Source of the DNA: an uncultured Prochlorococcus sp.
GTDB lineage: Bacteria > Cyanobacteriota > Cyanobacteriia > PCC-6307 > Cyanobiaceae
Length of the DNA: 64,000 nt
Direction of reading: 5' to 3'
Assembly (NCBI GenBank): GCA_902624085.1
Contig: CACNWD010000002.1
Coordinates: forward strand, 1-64,000
Part shown: piece after piece, positions 21,520-32,025 of the stretch
Numbering within the stretch: position 1 is the stretch's first letter
Layout of the letters: each line of letters opens with the position of its first letter
The notes under the pieces: model-generated
Seen by the model: only the letters and a program-made list of their open reading frames with translations
Databases searched by the model: none
What the model was told of the DNA's origin: nothing
Translations under genes and position numbers: made by a program

Positions 21520-22587
21520 TCAAGAAATAGAATTATATAAATTATTTAGTAAAGTTTGAGTGGTATCTATATCTATACATGCATCAGTAATACTTTTGCC
21601 ATATTCAAGCTCATTTTTTGCTCCAAGCTTTTGGTTACCCTCTTTTAAATGACTTTCTAACATTACTCCTAATATATTATTTTCTCCATCTTTTAGTTGC
21701 TTTGAAATATTATCTAATACTAATGCTTGCTTCCTAAAATCCTTATTTGAATTACCATGACTACAATCAATCATGACTTTTTGTGGCAAATTACATTTTG
21801 ATAAATCAGAAGAAATATTTTTTATATGAGAGTTATCAAAATTGGGTCCTTGTTTTCCACCTCTAAGAACTATATGAGTATCAGGATTCCCAGTAGTATT
21901 TACAATCGAAGCAAAGCCATCGTTATTTACACCCAAGAAATGATGTGATCTTGCTGCAGATTGCATCGCATTTATAGCAGTTGCAAAAGAACCATCTGTA
22001 CCATTCTTAAAGCCAATTGGCATTGATAATCCAGAAGCCATTTCTCTATGAGTTTGACTTTCAGTAGTCCTAGCTCCAATAGCTGTCCAACTAATTAAAT
22101 CCGCAATATATTGGGGTACAATCGGATCTAATAACTCTGTTGCAGAAGGTATTCCTACAGAAGCCAAATATCTAAGTAATCCTCTAGCTCTTCTCAAACC
22201 AGTATTTATATCATATGAACCATCCAAATGTGGATCATTTATAAGACCTTTCCAACCAATAGTAGTTCTGGGCTTCTCAAAATAAACTCTCATTACAATT
22301 TCTAATTTATCGCCGAATTTACTTCTGAATTCTTGTATGTAATTTGAATACTCTTTTGCAGCATTGATATCATGTATAGAACATGGTCCTACTATTACTA
22401 GAAACTTTGTAGAGTTTTTATGCAAAATATTTTTAATTAGCTCTCTTGAGCTAGAGACGGTACTAACAGAGGTATAATCAAGTGATAAATCCTGATGAAG
22501 TTGTCTTGGAGGTATTAATGGACGAGTTTCAACTACATGTAAATCGGATGTTTTCTCTAAAAATTGATTATTTGATGAAATTGTCAT
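21520..22587 (-). CDS. aroG: 3-deoxy-7-phosphoheptulonate (DAHP) synthase, class I
   Basis: First enzyme of the shikimate pathway, joining phosphoenolpyruvate and erythrose 4-phosphate. The 355 residues match the E. coli-type class I-alpha enzymes: VGPCSIHD near residue 65, MRVYFEKPRTTIGWKG, GSYDINTGLRRAR, GFKNGTDGS and IDCSHGNSNKD. Which amino acid inhibits it (Phe, Tyr or Trp) cannot be read reliably, so the gene letter is tentative. It converges on the phytol-kinase-like gene with a three-base gap. Confidence 0.92.
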   Translation of the reverse strand: MTISSNNQFLEKTSDLHVVETRPLIPPRQLHQDLSLDYTSVSTVSSSRELIKNILHKNSTKFLVIVGPCSIHDINAAKEYSNYIQEFRSKFGDKLEIVMRVYFEKPRTTIGWKGLINDPHLDGSYDINTGLRRARGLLRYLASVGIPSATELLDPIVPQYIADLISWTAIGARTTESQTHREMASGLSMPIGFKNGTDGSFATAINAMQSAARSHHFLGVNNDGFASIVNTTGNPDTHIVLRGGKQGPNFDNSHIKNISSDLSKCNLPQKVMIDCSHGNSNKDFRKQALVLDNISKQLKDGENNILGVMLESHLKEGNQKLGAKNELEYGKSITDACIDIDTTQTLLNNLYNSIS

Positions 22588-22682
22588 TGAATGAGAAATA
22601 ACGTGGAATATGTAAAGAGCTTTATGAATACTATTCTTTTCATAATTAAAAATAACAACAAATTAGAAATTAAACCCTAGAA

Positions 22683-25256
22683 ATGATGAATTTGGAAACA
22701 TTGCTAAAAGATTATCATAATCATGTAAATGAGAGAGCAAATGACAAAATTCCTCCATTGCCTTTAAATGCTGAACAAACAAATATCGTCATAGAGCTTT
22801 TAGAAAAAGTTGATAAATCTCAAAGTAATTATTTAATTAATCTACTCACAAATAGAGTTCCTCCAGGTGTTGATGAAGCGGCATATGTGAAAGCAAGCTG
22901 GTTAACAGCGATAGCTAACGGAGAAAAATTTTGTGATTTTGTTACCCCTGTAAAAGCAATACATTTATTAGGAACAATGATTGGCGGATATAATGTAAAT
23001 TCTCTATTTGAGATTTTAAAAAAAGAAGACAAAGTCACTTCTCAAGAAGCAGCTAATGTCTTAAAGAAAATAATACTTGTGTACGATGCAGCAAATGATA
23101 TTTTTGAATTATCTAAAAATAATCAATATGCGAAACAAGTAATAGATAGTTGGGCAAAAGCAGAATGGTTCACTAATAAGAAATCACTGCCTAAAGAAAT
23201 TAAATGCATGGTTTTTAAAGTAAAAGGAGAAACAAACACAGATGATCTTTCACCTGCTGTGCATGCAACTTCTAGACCTGATATTCCACTACATGCCCTA
23301 TCAATGCTGGAATTCAAAGAAGAAACTGGCTTAGATATTCTTGAAGATTTAAAGTCACAAAATATTCAAATTGCATATGTAGGAGATGTCGTAGGTACTG
23401 GTAGCTCTCGAAAATCTGCAATTAATTCACTGGTTTGGCATATTGGTGAAGATATACCTTTTATTCCAAATAAAAAAACAGGTGGAATTGTTATTGGTGG
23501 CAAAATTGCACCTATCTTTTTTAATACTGCACAAGATTCAGGAGCTCTTCCAATCGAAGCTGATGTATCCAATTTAGATACTGGAGATTTAATAAAAATT
23601 GAGCCTTATAAAGGTTTAATAAAAAAAATTGATCCCATTTCAAAGAATGAAGAAAAAATAAGCCAATTTGATTTAAAACCATCAACTATCACTGATGAAA
23701 TACAAGCAGGTGGAAGAATCAATCTTATGATAGGAAGATCTCTGACAGATAAAATAAGAAGCAAACTTAAATTAAAACCTAGTACAGTTTTTATTCGTCC
23801 ATCAAATCCGATAAAGAATAATAATGGCTTTACTCAAGCACAAAAGATAGTAGGAAAAGCATGTGGTCTAGAGGGTGTATCGCCAGGCATGACATGTGAA
23901 CCAATAATGACCACAGTGGGAAGTCAAGATACGACAGGCCCCATGACCAGAGATGAACTAAAAGAATTAGCCTGTCTAGGATTTACTGCAGATTTAGTAA
24001 TGCAAAGTTTTTGCCATACTGCAGCATATCCAAAACCAGTTGATTTAATAACTCATAAAGAATTACCTGATTTTATTTCTCAAAGAGGTGGCGTAGCCCT
24101 TAAACCTGGAGATGGAATAATTCATAGCTGGCTAAACAGAATGCTTCTTCCTGATACTGTTGGAACAGGGGGTGATAGTCATACAAGATTTCCATTAGGT
24201 ATTTCATTCCCAGGAGGCTCAGGAATTGTTGCTTTTGCTGCTGCAATAGGTTCAATGCCATTAAACGTCCCAGAATCAGTACTAGTAAAATTCCAAGGAG
24301 ATTTACTTCCAGGCATTACTTTAAGAGATCTAGTCAATGCAATTCCTCTTTTCGCAATAAAAAAAGGACTTTTGACTGTAGAGAAAGCTAATAAAAAAAA
24401 TATATTTAATGGAAAAATAATGGAAATTGAAGGGCTCCCAAACTTGAAGCTAGAGCAAGCATTTGAACTTACTGACGCAACAGCAGAACGTTCATGCGCT
24501 GGAAGCACAATCCTTTTATCAAAGGATACCGTAGAAGAATATTTAAAAAGTAATATTTGTCTTTTGGAGAAAATGATTGAAAGTAATTATGAAGATTCAA
24601 AGTCTATTTTAAGAAGAATAAATGATATGAAAAATTGGTTGAAGAATCCAAAATTAATTCAACCTGACGCCAATGCAACTTATGAAGAAACAATAGAGAT
24701 TGATCTATCAAAAGTTACAGAACCCATAGTTGCTTGTCCTAATGATCCTGACAATGTAAAAGAAATTTCAGAAGTAGCAAATACCAAAATAGATGAAGTA
24801 TTTATAGGTTCTTGCATGACAAATATTGGACACTACAGAGCCGCAGCAAAAATCTTAGAGGGAACAGGCAAAATAAAGTCAAAATTATGGATATGTCCAC
24901 CTACAAAAATGGATGAAGAAACATTAAAAAAAGAAGGTTATTATAAAATTTTCGAAGATTGTGGGGCAAACTTAGAACTTCCAGGATGCTCATTATGCAT
25001 GGGGAATCAAGCAAGAGTTGATGACGAAGCAATAGTGTTTTCTACCAGTACAAGAAATTTTGACAATAGACTTGGAAAAAACGCACAAGTCTTCTTAGGA
25101 AGTGCTGAATTAGCTGCTGTTTGTGCCCTTTTTGGTAAAATTCCAACAGTTAATGAATATAAAGATATTACTAAAAATAAAATCGATCCATATTCAAAAG
25201 AACTTTATCGCTATCTTCAATTTGATGAGATAAAAAATTTCAGTTTATCAAAATGA
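22683..25256 (+). CDS. acnB: aconitate hydratase B
   Basis: Fe-S enzyme interconverting citrate and isocitrate in the open cyanobacterial TCA route. The 857-residue length and domain order are those of AcnB: HEAT-like N-terminal domain, swivel domain with GDVVGTGSSRKSA, then the catalytic domains. Cluster cysteines are seen in SFCHTAAYP, SCMTNIGH and LPGCSLCMGN. Two adjacent ATG codons occur at the start (22683 and 22686). The stop overlaps the start of the ClC gene (ATGA). Confidence 0.97.
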   Translation: MMNLETLLKDYHNHVNERANDKIPPLPLNAEQTNIVIELLEKVDKSQSNYLINLLTNRVPPGVDEAAYVKASWLTAIANGEKFCDFVTPVKAIHLLGTMIGGYNVNSLFEILKKEDKVTSQEAANVLKKIILVYDAANDIFELSKNNQYAKQVIDSWAKAEWFTNKKSLPKEIKCMVFKVKGETNTDDLSPAVHATSRPDIPLHALSMLEFKEETGLDILEDLKSQNIQIAYVGDVVGTGSSRKSAINSLVWHIGEDIPFIPNKKTGGIVIGGKIAPIFFNTAQDSGALPIEADVSNLDTGDLIKIEPYKGLIKKIDPISKNEEKISQFDLKPSTITDEIQAGGRINLMIGRSLTDKIRSKLKLKPSTVFIRPSNPIKNNNGFTQAQKIVGKACGLEGVSPGMTCEPIMTTVGSQDTTGPMTRDELKELACLGFTADLVMQSFCHTAAYPKPVDLITHKELPDFISQRGGVALKPGDGIIHSWLNRMLLPDTVGTGGDSHTRFPLGISFPGGSGIVAFAAAIGSMPLNVPESVLVKFQGDLLPGITLRDLVNAIPLFAIKKGLLTVEKANKKNIFNGKIMEIEGLPNLKLEQAFELTDATAERSCAGSTILLSKDTVEEYLKSNICLLEKMIESNYEDSKSILRRINDMKNWLKNPKLIQPDANATYEETIEIDLSKVTEPIVACPNDPDNVKEISEVANTKIDEVFIGSCMTNIGHYRAAAKILEGTGKIKSKLWICPPTKMDEETLKKEGYYKIFEDCGANLELPGCSLCMGNQARVDDEAIVFSTSTRNFDNRLGKNAQVFLGSAELAAVCALFGKIPTVNEYKDITKNKIDPYSKELYRYLQFDEIKNFSLSK

Positions 25257-26596
25257 ACCAAAGTAATGGATATAAATTAAAAGCAGAAATTAAACAAAAA
25301 AGTAGTGATTCAGTCAAAAGCATAAAAAAATTACTAAGGCAACATTCCTTGGTAGTAGCTTTTGCCCTCTTATTAACAGGCCTTGGAGCTTCAATTACAA
25401 GTGTTTCATTCAAAACTGGAATAGCTTTTATAAATAGTTGGAGATTAGAGCTTTTAGAAAGTTATCCAGCGTATTTGGTCCTTCCTCTTTTTGGATTAAT
25501 TGGTGGTGCTATCTCTGCTCTTTTAATAAAAAATCTTGCACCTGCTGCTAAAGGTTCTGGGGTGAGCCAGATCATGGGCTTTTTAAGACATAAAAGAGTT
25601 CCAATGAACTTAAGAGTTGGATTAGTCAAGCTTTTATCTGGAATCATCTCTATAGGAAGTGGCTTTCCACTTGGGCCAGAAGGCCCTTCCGTACAGATGG
25701 GAGGCTCTGTCGCATGGCAAATGGCTAAATGGCTCAAAGCGCCAATTGCATTTAGACGAGTCATTGTAGCGGCAGGAGGAGGGGCTGGTATCGCTGCAGT
25801 ATTCAGTGCGCCTTTAGGAGGATTTATTTATGCAATCGAAGAATTATTAAATTCTGCAAGACCAGTTGTTTTATTATTAGTAATAGTTACTACTTTCATT
25901 GCTGATTCTTCAGCTATTTTTCTTCAAGGAGGATCTAATAAACCTGCCTTTATAATTGACCTATCCTTTTCGCCTAATGACTTTTTTTATCTTGTAATTC
26001 TCGGATTAATCATTGGGATATTTGCAGAATTTTATTGCAAATATGTATTAATGATGCAAAATCTCGGAAAAAAGCTCTATCAAAATAAATTTGTCTTAAA
26101 AATGAGCTTATGTGGTTTTATTTTAGGCACTATATACTCTTTACTAGGAGATGAATTTCATGATTTAGATAAATTAAAAAAAATTATAGCTACACAAAAT
26201 TTAGATTTCTCTATTAATCCAGCTGAAAATATAATTGTATGGGCTATTTTAGTGGTTTTTATATTATTTATTACTTCTGGATTAGCAGCGGCAGTAGGAG
26301 CCCCAGGAGGATTATTTTACCCAATGCTAATTTTAGGAGGAGCAACTGGCTTGATAATCGGCAGTTTGATTCCAGAGAATGCACCAAATACTTATATTTT
26401 TGCTGGCATGGGAGCATTTGTTGCTGGATGTTCTAGAACACCCATTACAGCGATGTTTCTCGCATTCGCTCTAACTAAAAATTTAATTATATTAAAACCT
26501 GTTCTCATAAGTTGTATTACTAGTTTCTTAATAGCGAGATTATTCAATGAGAAATCTATTTATGAAAGACAAATTCAAATTGAAATAGAAAACTAA
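25253..26596 (+). CDS. ClC-family chloride transporter
   Basis: A 447-residue membrane protein with the ClC fold. Selectivity segments are KGSGVSQIMG near residue 102, LGPEGPSVQMG near residue 142 and GAPGGLFYPML near residue 347. The gating glutamate in GPEGP and the internal proton glutamate position (AIEEL) are both acidic, which favours an H+/anion antiporter over a passive channel. There are no C-terminal CBS domains. It is coupled to acnB by an ATGA overlap. Confidence 0.9.
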   Translation: MNQSNGYKLKAEIKQKSSDSVKSIKKLLRQHSLVVAFALLLTGLGASITSVSFKTGIAFINSWRLELLESYPAYLVLPLFGLIGGAISALLIKNLAPAAKGSGVSQIMGFLRHKRVPMNLRVGLVKLLSGIISIGSGFPLGPEGPSVQMGGSVAWQMAKWLKAPIAFRRVIVAAGGGAGIAAVFSAPLGGFIYAIEELLNSARPVVLLLVIVTTFIADSSAIFLQGGSNKPAFIIDLSFSPNDFFYLVILGLIIGIFAEFYCKYVLMMQNLGKKLYQNKFVLKMSLCGFILGTIYSLLGDEFHDLDKLKKIIATQNLDFSINPAENIIVWAILVVFILFITSGLAAAVGAPGGLFYPMLILGGATGLIIGSLIPENAPNTYIFAGMGAFVAGCSRTPITAMFLAFALTKNLIILKPVLISCITSFLIARLFNEKSIYERQIQIEIEN

Positions 26597-26606
26597 ATAT
26601 TAGAGA

Positions 26607-27461
26607 TTAATCAAATACAGCTGTTTTTCTGTTATAAACAAAAACTTGATGATTAAGATGCATTCTTACAGCCCTAGCAAGAGAAATTCTTTCAATATCT
26701 CTCCCCTTCCTAATTAAATCATCAACTTCATCTCTATGACTAACTCTAACCGTACACTGATCTATGATTGGTCCCTCATCTAAATCTTTTGTGACATAAT
26801 GAGCGGTTGCTCCAATCAACTTTACTCCTCTTTTCCAAGCACGATGATAGGGCTGAGAACCTTTAAATGCAGGTAAAAACGAATGATGTATATTAATTAT
26901 TTCAGAAAATTCATCCAAAAAAGATTCACTTAGAATTTGCATATATTTAGCTAAGATCGCAAATTTAATATCAAAAAATTTTAACTTATTTAAAACTTGC
27001 TTCTCGACCTCTGATCTCTGGGTATTAATTGAATCAAAATAAATAAATTTAGCGTTAAAATCTTTTGCAAAGTCTTCAAGATCAATGTGATTTGAAATGA
27101 TTAATGGGACTTTCATCTTTAACTCTCCATTTCTCACCCTCCATAACAAATCGACTAAACAATGATTTTGCTTACTTACGAAGATTGCTACATTTGGAAT
27201 TTCGTCAGAATAATTTATAGAAAAGTTTGCATTAATATTATTTGCAACTTGTTGAAAGCTCTCAAATATCTTTAACTTGTTTATTGGAAAACTATTTATA
27301 TTCCATTCAATCCTACTCAAAAAGAGTTCTGCGTCTGGATCTGTATGATGATCAGAATGTTTGATATTTCCGCCGCAACTAGAAATCCAACTAGTTAGCT
27401 TGTAAACCAATCCTGGCTGATCTGGACAAACAGTTCTTAAAATAATTGAAGGATTTTCCAA
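26607..27461 (-). CDS. purU: formyltetrahydrofolate deformylase
   Basis: Hydrolyses 10-formyl-THF to formate and THF, balancing one-carbon units. The 284-residue protein has an N-terminal ACT domain (LRTVCPDQPGLVYKLTSWI) and a C-terminal formyltransferase domain with the conserved INIHHSFLPAFKG and GATAHYV...DEGPIIDQ blocks including the catalytic Asn, His and Asp. PurN and methionyl-tRNA formyltransferase are excluded by the ACT domain. It converges on the ClC gene with a ten-base gap. Confidence 0.94.
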   Translation of the reverse strand: MENPSIILRTVCPDQPGLVYKLTSWISSCGGNIKHSDHHTDPDAELFLSRIEWNINSFPINKLKIFESFQQVANNINANFSINYSDEIPNVAIFVSKQNHCLVDLLWRVRNGELKMKVPLIISNHIDLEDFAKDFNAKFIYFDSINTQRSEVEKQVLNKLKFFDIKFAILAKYMQILSESFLDEFSEIINIHHSFLPAFKGSQPYHRAWKRGVKLIGATAHYVTKDLDEGPIIDQCTVRVSHRDEVDDLIRKGRDIERISLARAVRMHLNHQVFVYNRKTAVFD

Positions 27462-27507
27462 AAATGAATCAGTTTATTTAGATTTTATAATTACTTATAA
27501 TATAGTA

Positions 27508-28587
27508 ATGAATAAACTAAAAAATAACTTTAATGCGATCAGGATAATAATTGTTGGATCAGGAATAATTGGCAAATCAAATGCTTTTGAATTATCAAAC
27601 TATGGATTTGATATTAAAATAATCGATCAAGATGAAAAACAAAATAGTAGCAATGCTGCACTTGGGATTTTAATGGGGAAGATATATCAAAAGAGAAAAG
27701 GTAGAAGTTGGATGCTAAGACAAAAAAGTTCAGAATTATGGCCTAAATGGATAAATATTTTACAAAGATATAATCCAAAATTAATATTTGAGAAACCATT
27801 ATTTAAACTAACTAGTGATCTAGAAAAATTTAAAAAATTAACCACATTTGTCAATAATTATCCAAATGATGAGCTTGAGATAGTAGAAGCAAATTCATAT
27901 ATTTTAAGTGACATTAACAAAACATTTAAAGGGAATAAATTCCAAGGAATAATTTCTCATCAGGATGGCAGAATTGATCCACGAATATTATTAGAAACAC
28001 TTAACAAAACTTTAAAAACTAAAAATATTAAAACAATTAATGATCAAGTAATTGAAATTCAAAAAAAATTGCAAAAATGGAATGTAAAACTTAAATCTGG
28101 GGAAGTTTTAACCAGCGAAATTGTTATTCTTTGTAATTCCATTGATTCATTGAAATTAATTAATGCAGAAATACAAAAAATAAAACTTAAACCTGTACTT
28201 GGGCAAGCCGTAGAAATATGTCACGAAGATAAAAATATTAATTTTTTATCGTTACCAAAACTTTTAAATATTAATGATAAAAATTTAATAACTATCAATA
28301 AGGAAAAAATAATTATAGGTTCAACTGATGAATATAACTTTAAACCAGATGAGTTTTACTTAAATGGACTATTTGAATTCCTAGAACAAAAACCAAATTG
28401 GCTTGACAAAAAAAATATTTCTAGGAAATGGTTTGGAATACGCTCGAGACCAGAAGGTGAGCCATCGCCATTATTAAAATCATTAGATCAAGGATTAATA
28501 TTATGTTCAGGATTTTATAAAAATGGCATACTTCTTGCCCCAGCTTGTTCAGATTGGGTATCTAAAGAAATTAAAAAACATATATAA
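27508..28587 (+). CDS. FAD-dependent oxidoreductase, D-amino acid oxidase/ThiO-like
   Basis: A 359-residue DAO-superfamily flavoprotein. The FAD-binding GSGIIGKSNAFEL is at residues 17-29, and the C-terminal GIRSRPEGEPSPLL...CSGFYKNGILLAPA matches the second FAD/substrate segment. Glycine oxidase (ThiO, thiamine route) is the closest named relative, but several usual ThiO residues are not obvious, so the substrate is open. Composition is strongly Lys/Asn/Ile-rich. It converges on dnaK with a three-base gap. Confidence 0.7.
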   Translation: MNKLKNNFNAIRIIIVGSGIIGKSNAFELSNYGFDIKIIDQDEKQNSSNAALGILMGKIYQKRKGRSWMLRQKSSELWPKWINILQRYNPKLIFEKPLFKLTSDLEKFKKLTTFVNNYPNDELEIVEANSYILSDINKTFKGNKFQGIISHQDGRIDPRILLETLNKTLKTKNIKTINDQVIEIQKKLQKWNVKLKSGEVLTSEIVILCNSIDSLKLINAEIQKIKLKPVLGQAVEICHEDKNINFLSLPKLLNINDKNLITINKEKIIIGSTDEYNFKPDEFYLNGLFEFLEQKPNWLDKKNISRKWFGIRSRPEGEPSPLLKSLDQGLILCSGFYKNGILLAPACSDWVSKEIKKHI

Positions 28588-28590
28588 TTT

Positions 28591-30480
28591 TTATTTTGAT
28601 TCAGTAAAATCAGCATCAATGACGTCATCTCCATCATCTTTAGATGTAGATTCTTCTGATGCACTAGCCGCAGATTGATTACCGGGCTGTTGATAAACAG
28701 ATGATCCAACAGCGTATAGCTCTTGTTGAAGCTCTTCAAGCAATTTTTTCATTGCATCATAATCTTCTTTATCAGTCGCCTCTTTTAGTGCTTTGCTTTT
28801 CTCTTCTACCTTTTCTTTTGTTGGAGCATCGATTTTATCTCCAAGTTCAGCTAATTGCTTTTCAGTTTGGTAAACAAGTGTCTCAGACTGATTCTTAAGA
28901 TCAATACGTTCTCTTTTCTCTTTATCAGATGAAGCATTTGTTTCTGCATCCTTAACCATTTTATCAACTTCATTATCTGATAATGTTGAAGCACCCGTTA
29001 TAGAAATACTTTGCTCTTTACCACTACCTTTATCCTTAGCAGTAACACTCAATATCCCATTAGCATCGATATCAAAAGTAACTTCAATTTGAGGAACCCC
29101 TCTAGGAGCAGAGGGAATTCCATCCAATCTGAAAGTACCTAAGCTTTTATTATCAGAAGCCATTTCTCTTTCCCCCTGCAAAACATGAATTTCAACATTT
29201 GTTTGACCATCTACAGCCGTTGAATAGGTCTCTGATTTCTTTGTGGGCACAGTAGTATTACGTGCAATCATTTTTGTCATAACACCACCAAGAGTTTCTA
29301 CACCTAACGAAAGAGGTGTTACATCGAGTAAAAGGATATCTTTGACTTCACCAGCTAAGACTCCACCTTGCACAGCTGCTCCAACAGCAACTACTTCGTC
29401 AGGATTAACAGTTTGATTGGGATCTTTACCAGTAATTGTTTTAACTAAATCTAGTACTGCAGGAATCCTTGAAGAGCCTCCTACCATTACTACTTCATCA
29501 ATCTCAGTTGTTGAAATTTTTGCGTCCTTAAGAGCTTGCTCTACAGGAATTTTACATCTATCTATTAGAGATGCAGCTAATTCTTCAAATTTTGCCCTAG
29601 TAAGATTTAAATCAAGGTGTTTAGGTCCTTCTGGAGTAGCAGTAATAAATGGTAAATTGATCTCACTTTGAGTGGCATTAGATAATTCAATTTTTGCTTT
29701 TTCAGCAGCCTCAGTTAAACGCTGTAATGCTTGCTTATCTTGCCTTAAGTCTATTCCTTCATTTGATTTAAATGTACTAGCCAGATGATCTACAATGCAT
29801 CTATCGAAGTCATCACCACCCAAGTGGGTATCTCCAGATGTAGAGAGAACTTCAGTTACTCCATCACCAGCTTCAATAACTGAAACATCAAAAGTACCTC
29901 CACCTAAATCAAAGACAAGAATTTTTTCATTTTCCTTATCTAAACCATATGCTAAAGCTGCAGCAGTTGGCTCATTTACTATTCTAAGAACTTCAAGGCC
30001 TGCAATTTTACCAGCATCTTTTGTTGCCTGTCTTTGAGAGTCATTAAAGTAAGCAGGTACAGTAATAACAGCTTGTGTTACTGTTTGACCTAAATATTTA
30101 CCAGCGTCTTCAGCTAATTTTCTTAAAACTTGAGAACTAACTTCTTCTGGTGAAAATTGTTTATCTAAGACTGGACACTTTAATTTAACGCTAGATCCAG
30201 ATTTCTCAACTGAATAACTCACTTCCTTAGATTCTTGACTAACTTCATCAACTCTTCGGCCAACAAATCTCTTAGCAGAATAAAAAGTATTTTCAGGATT
30301 CATTACTGCTTGTCGTTTAGCTATTTGACCAACAAGCTTATCTTGATTTTTAGTATATGCAACCACTGATGGTGTAGTTCTGAAACCTTCAGCATTTGCG
30401 ATTACAGTAGGTTTACCACCCTCCATTACAGCAACACAACTATTCGTTGTACCTAAATCAATTCCAACAACCTTACCCAT
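28591..30480 (-). CDS. dnaK: Hsp70 chaperone DnaK
   Basis: ATP-dependent folding chaperone of 629 residues. The ATPase domain has [17 protein letters not shown] at the start, [10 protein letters not shown], and [10 protein letters not shown]; the substrate domain follows from about residue 390, and the tail ends [12 protein letters not shown], as in cyanobacterial DnaK2. Its co-chaperones grpE and dnaJ sit at the far right of the window, not in this operon. No CIRCE inverted repeat is seen upstream. Confidence 0.97.
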   Translation of the reverse strand: MGKVVGIDLGTTNSCVAVMEGGKPTVIANAEGFRTTPSVVAYTKNQDKLVGQIAKRQAVMNPENTFYSAKRFVGRRVDEVSQESKEVSYSVEKSGSSVKLKCPVLDKQFSPEEVSSQVLRKLAEDAGKYLGQTVTQAVITVPAYFNDSQRQATKDAGKIAGLEVLRIVNEPTAAALAYGLDKENEKILVFDLGGGTFDVSVIEAGDGVTEVLSTSGDTHLGGDDFDRCIVDHLASTFKSNEGIDLRQDKQALQRLTEAAEKAKIELSNATQSEINLPFITATPEGPKHLDLNLTRAKFEELAASLIDRCKIPVEQALKDAKISTTEIDEVVMVGGSSRIPAVLDLVKTITGKDPNQTVNPDEVVAVGAAVQGGVLAGEVKDILLLDVTPLSLGVETLGGVMTKMIARNTTVPTKKSETYSTAVDGQTNVEIHVLQGEREMASDNKSLGTFRLDGIPSAPRGVPQIEVTFDIDANGILSVTAKDKGSGKEQSISITGASTLSDNEVDKMVKDAETNASSDKEKRERIDLKNQSETLVYQTEKQLAELGDKIDAPTKEKVEEKSKALKEATDKEDYDAMKKLLEELQQELYAVGSSVYQQPGNQSAASASEESTSKDDGDDVIDADFTESK

Positions 30481-30490
30481 AGGTAAAAAC

Positions 30491-30497
30491 TCTCCTT
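30491..30497 (-). promoter_or_regulatory. Shine-Dalgarno of dnaK
   Basis: On the minus strand AAGGAGA precedes the dnaK ATG by 10 bases. A spaced ATGACC direct repeat (ATGACCAGTATGACCGAT) lies further upstream in the same 114-bp divergent gap with aroE; its role is unknown. Confidence 0.5.
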
Positions 30498-30594
30498 AAT
30501 ATTCTCCATAATCGGTCATACTGGTCATTATTGTTACTCAAAAACGGGGTGTGGTTTCCGAACAAATCAAAATTTTATACTAAATTCAAAAAAT

Positions 30595-31455
30595 ATGATC
30601 ACAAGTAAAACAAATTTTCTTGCACTAATAGGAAATCCAGTAAGTCATTCATTATCACCAATAATGCATAATGCCGCTATCAAATATTTAGGCCTTGATT
30701 TAATATATTTTTCAATTCCTTGCAATGAAAAGGACTTTGAAATTGTTATCAGATCATTAAGCAAAATTAATTGTAAAGGTATTAACGTAACAATACCTTT
30801 CAAAGAAAAAGTACTTAATTACTGCAGTAAGATATCCCCTCTAGCAGAGCAAATAAAGGCAGTTAACACGCTAAAGCCTAATGGTAAAGGAGAATGGCAT
30901 GGAATTAATACTGACGTAGAAGGTCTAATTTATCCATTGGAGGATTTAAATATTGCTAATAAAAAAGCAATAATATTAGGTTCAGGAGGAGCCGCAAGAT
31001 CAGCAATACAAGGACTAATTAATTTAAAAATGTCAGAAATAATAATTATTTCGAGGAATCAACTTTCTATTGATTCTTTGTTAAGTGATTTTAAAAATCA
31101 ATTTTTATTGAAAGGCGTATCTTTTAAAAATCCAAATATTTTTAATTTAATTCATACTGCAGATTTAATTGTAAATACCACCCCAGTAGGAATGATTAAT
31201 CATAAAATTATAAAAGAGGAACTACCTTTTGGAGATCAATTCTGGAGATCACTTAACTCAAAAACAATAATTTATGATTTGATTTACAATCCCCAAGAAA
31301 CTTACTTATTAAATTTCGCTCGAAAGAAAGGGTGTCATACAATTAATGGGATGAAAATGTTAGTAGCTCAAGGAGCAAAATCCTTATCTTACTGGACAGA
31401 TGGTGTAAATATTCCTATTGAAATCATGGAAGAAGCTATAAAAAAATATCTCTAA
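30595..31455 (+). CDS. aroE: shikimate dehydrogenase
   Basis: NADPH-dependent reduction of 3-dehydroshikimate to shikimate. The 286 residues contain the substrate pocket GNPVSHSLSPIMHN near residue 13, the catalytic Lys in NVTIPFKEKV, the Asp in GINTDVEG, and the dinucleotide-binding GSGGAARSAI. The start is the ATG at 30595. It shares a short divergent promoter region with dnaK and belongs to the same pathway as the DAHP synthase 8 kb away. Confidence 0.95.
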   Translation: MITSKTNFLALIGNPVSHSLSPIMHNAAIKYLGLDLIYFSIPCNEKDFEIVIRSLSKINCKGINVTIPFKEKVLNYCSKISPLAEQIKAVNTLKPNGKGEWHGINTDVEGLIYPLEDLNIANKKAIILGSGGAARSAIQGLINLKMSEIIIISRNQLSIDSLLSDFKNQFLLKGVSFKNPNIFNLIHTADLIVNTTPVGMINHKIIKEELPFGDQFWRSLNSKTIIYDLIYNPQETYLLNFARKKGCHTINGMKMLVAQGAKSLSYWTDGVNIPIEIMEEAIKKYL

Positions 31456-31576
31456 AAATTTCTTAATTTAAGTTAAAAATAATTTATGTATTTAGATATT
31501 TACCATAATAATGTATTGTAATTAATGAACAGACGCCCATTATCATTAAATGAGCCTAACGTCCTAGTCTGAAACC

Positions 31577-32020
31577 ATGAAAAAACAAGAAATCTTCTAC
31601 GAAACAATGTATATTCTCCGTCCTGATATTGCGGAAGAAGAAGTAAATAAACATATCGAAAAATATAATAAATTACTTGAAGATATGGGAGGCAAAATTT
31701 TAGACAGTCAAATGAGAGGAAAAAGAAGATTAGCATACACCATCGCAAAAAATAGAGAAGGTATTTACGTCCAACTAAGTCATCAAGGAGATGGTCAACA
31801 CATAGAGAAAATTGAAAAAGCCATGAGACTTAGCGAAGATGTAATTAGATATATGACTATAAAACAAGATGGGCCTTTACCAACTCCAAAACCGAAGATC
31901 AAACCCTCTGAAACTACAAATAATCAAGAAAACGAGAAAAGTGAAAATGATATTACAACGACTAATACTTCAGAAGAAAATAACTCAGAAAGTAATGACT
32001 CAGATAAACCTAAAGATTAA
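31577..32020 (+). CDS. rpsF: 30S ribosomal protein S6
   Basis: Small-subunit protein that binds 16S rRNA with S18. Residues 1-100 form the normal S6 fold ([10 protein letters not shown] at the start, [19 protein letters not shown] in the middle). After about residue 105 comes a roughly 40-residue acidic, Asn/Ser/Thr/Glu tail with no fold, making the protein longer than many S6 proteins. The gene stands alone, not beside rpsR or rplI. It ends five bases from the convergent argG. Confidence 0.95.
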   Translation: MKKQEIFYETMYILRPDIAEEEVNKHIEKYNKLLEDMGGKILDSQMRGKRRLAYTIAKNREGIYVQLSHQGDGQHIEKIEKAMRLSEDVIRYMTIKQDGPLPTPKPKIKPSETTNNQENEKSENDITTTNTSEENNSESNDSDKPKD

Positions 32021-32025
32021 AAAAT

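Noticed and set aside
28701..30037. Plus-strand ORFs over dnaK
   Set aside because: They lie wholly antisense to a well-conserved gene and show no family features.
30481..30594. CIRCE or heat-shock operator upstream of dnaK
   Set aside because: No TTAGCACTC-N9-GAGTGCTAA inverted repeat can be found on either strand; none at grpE either.
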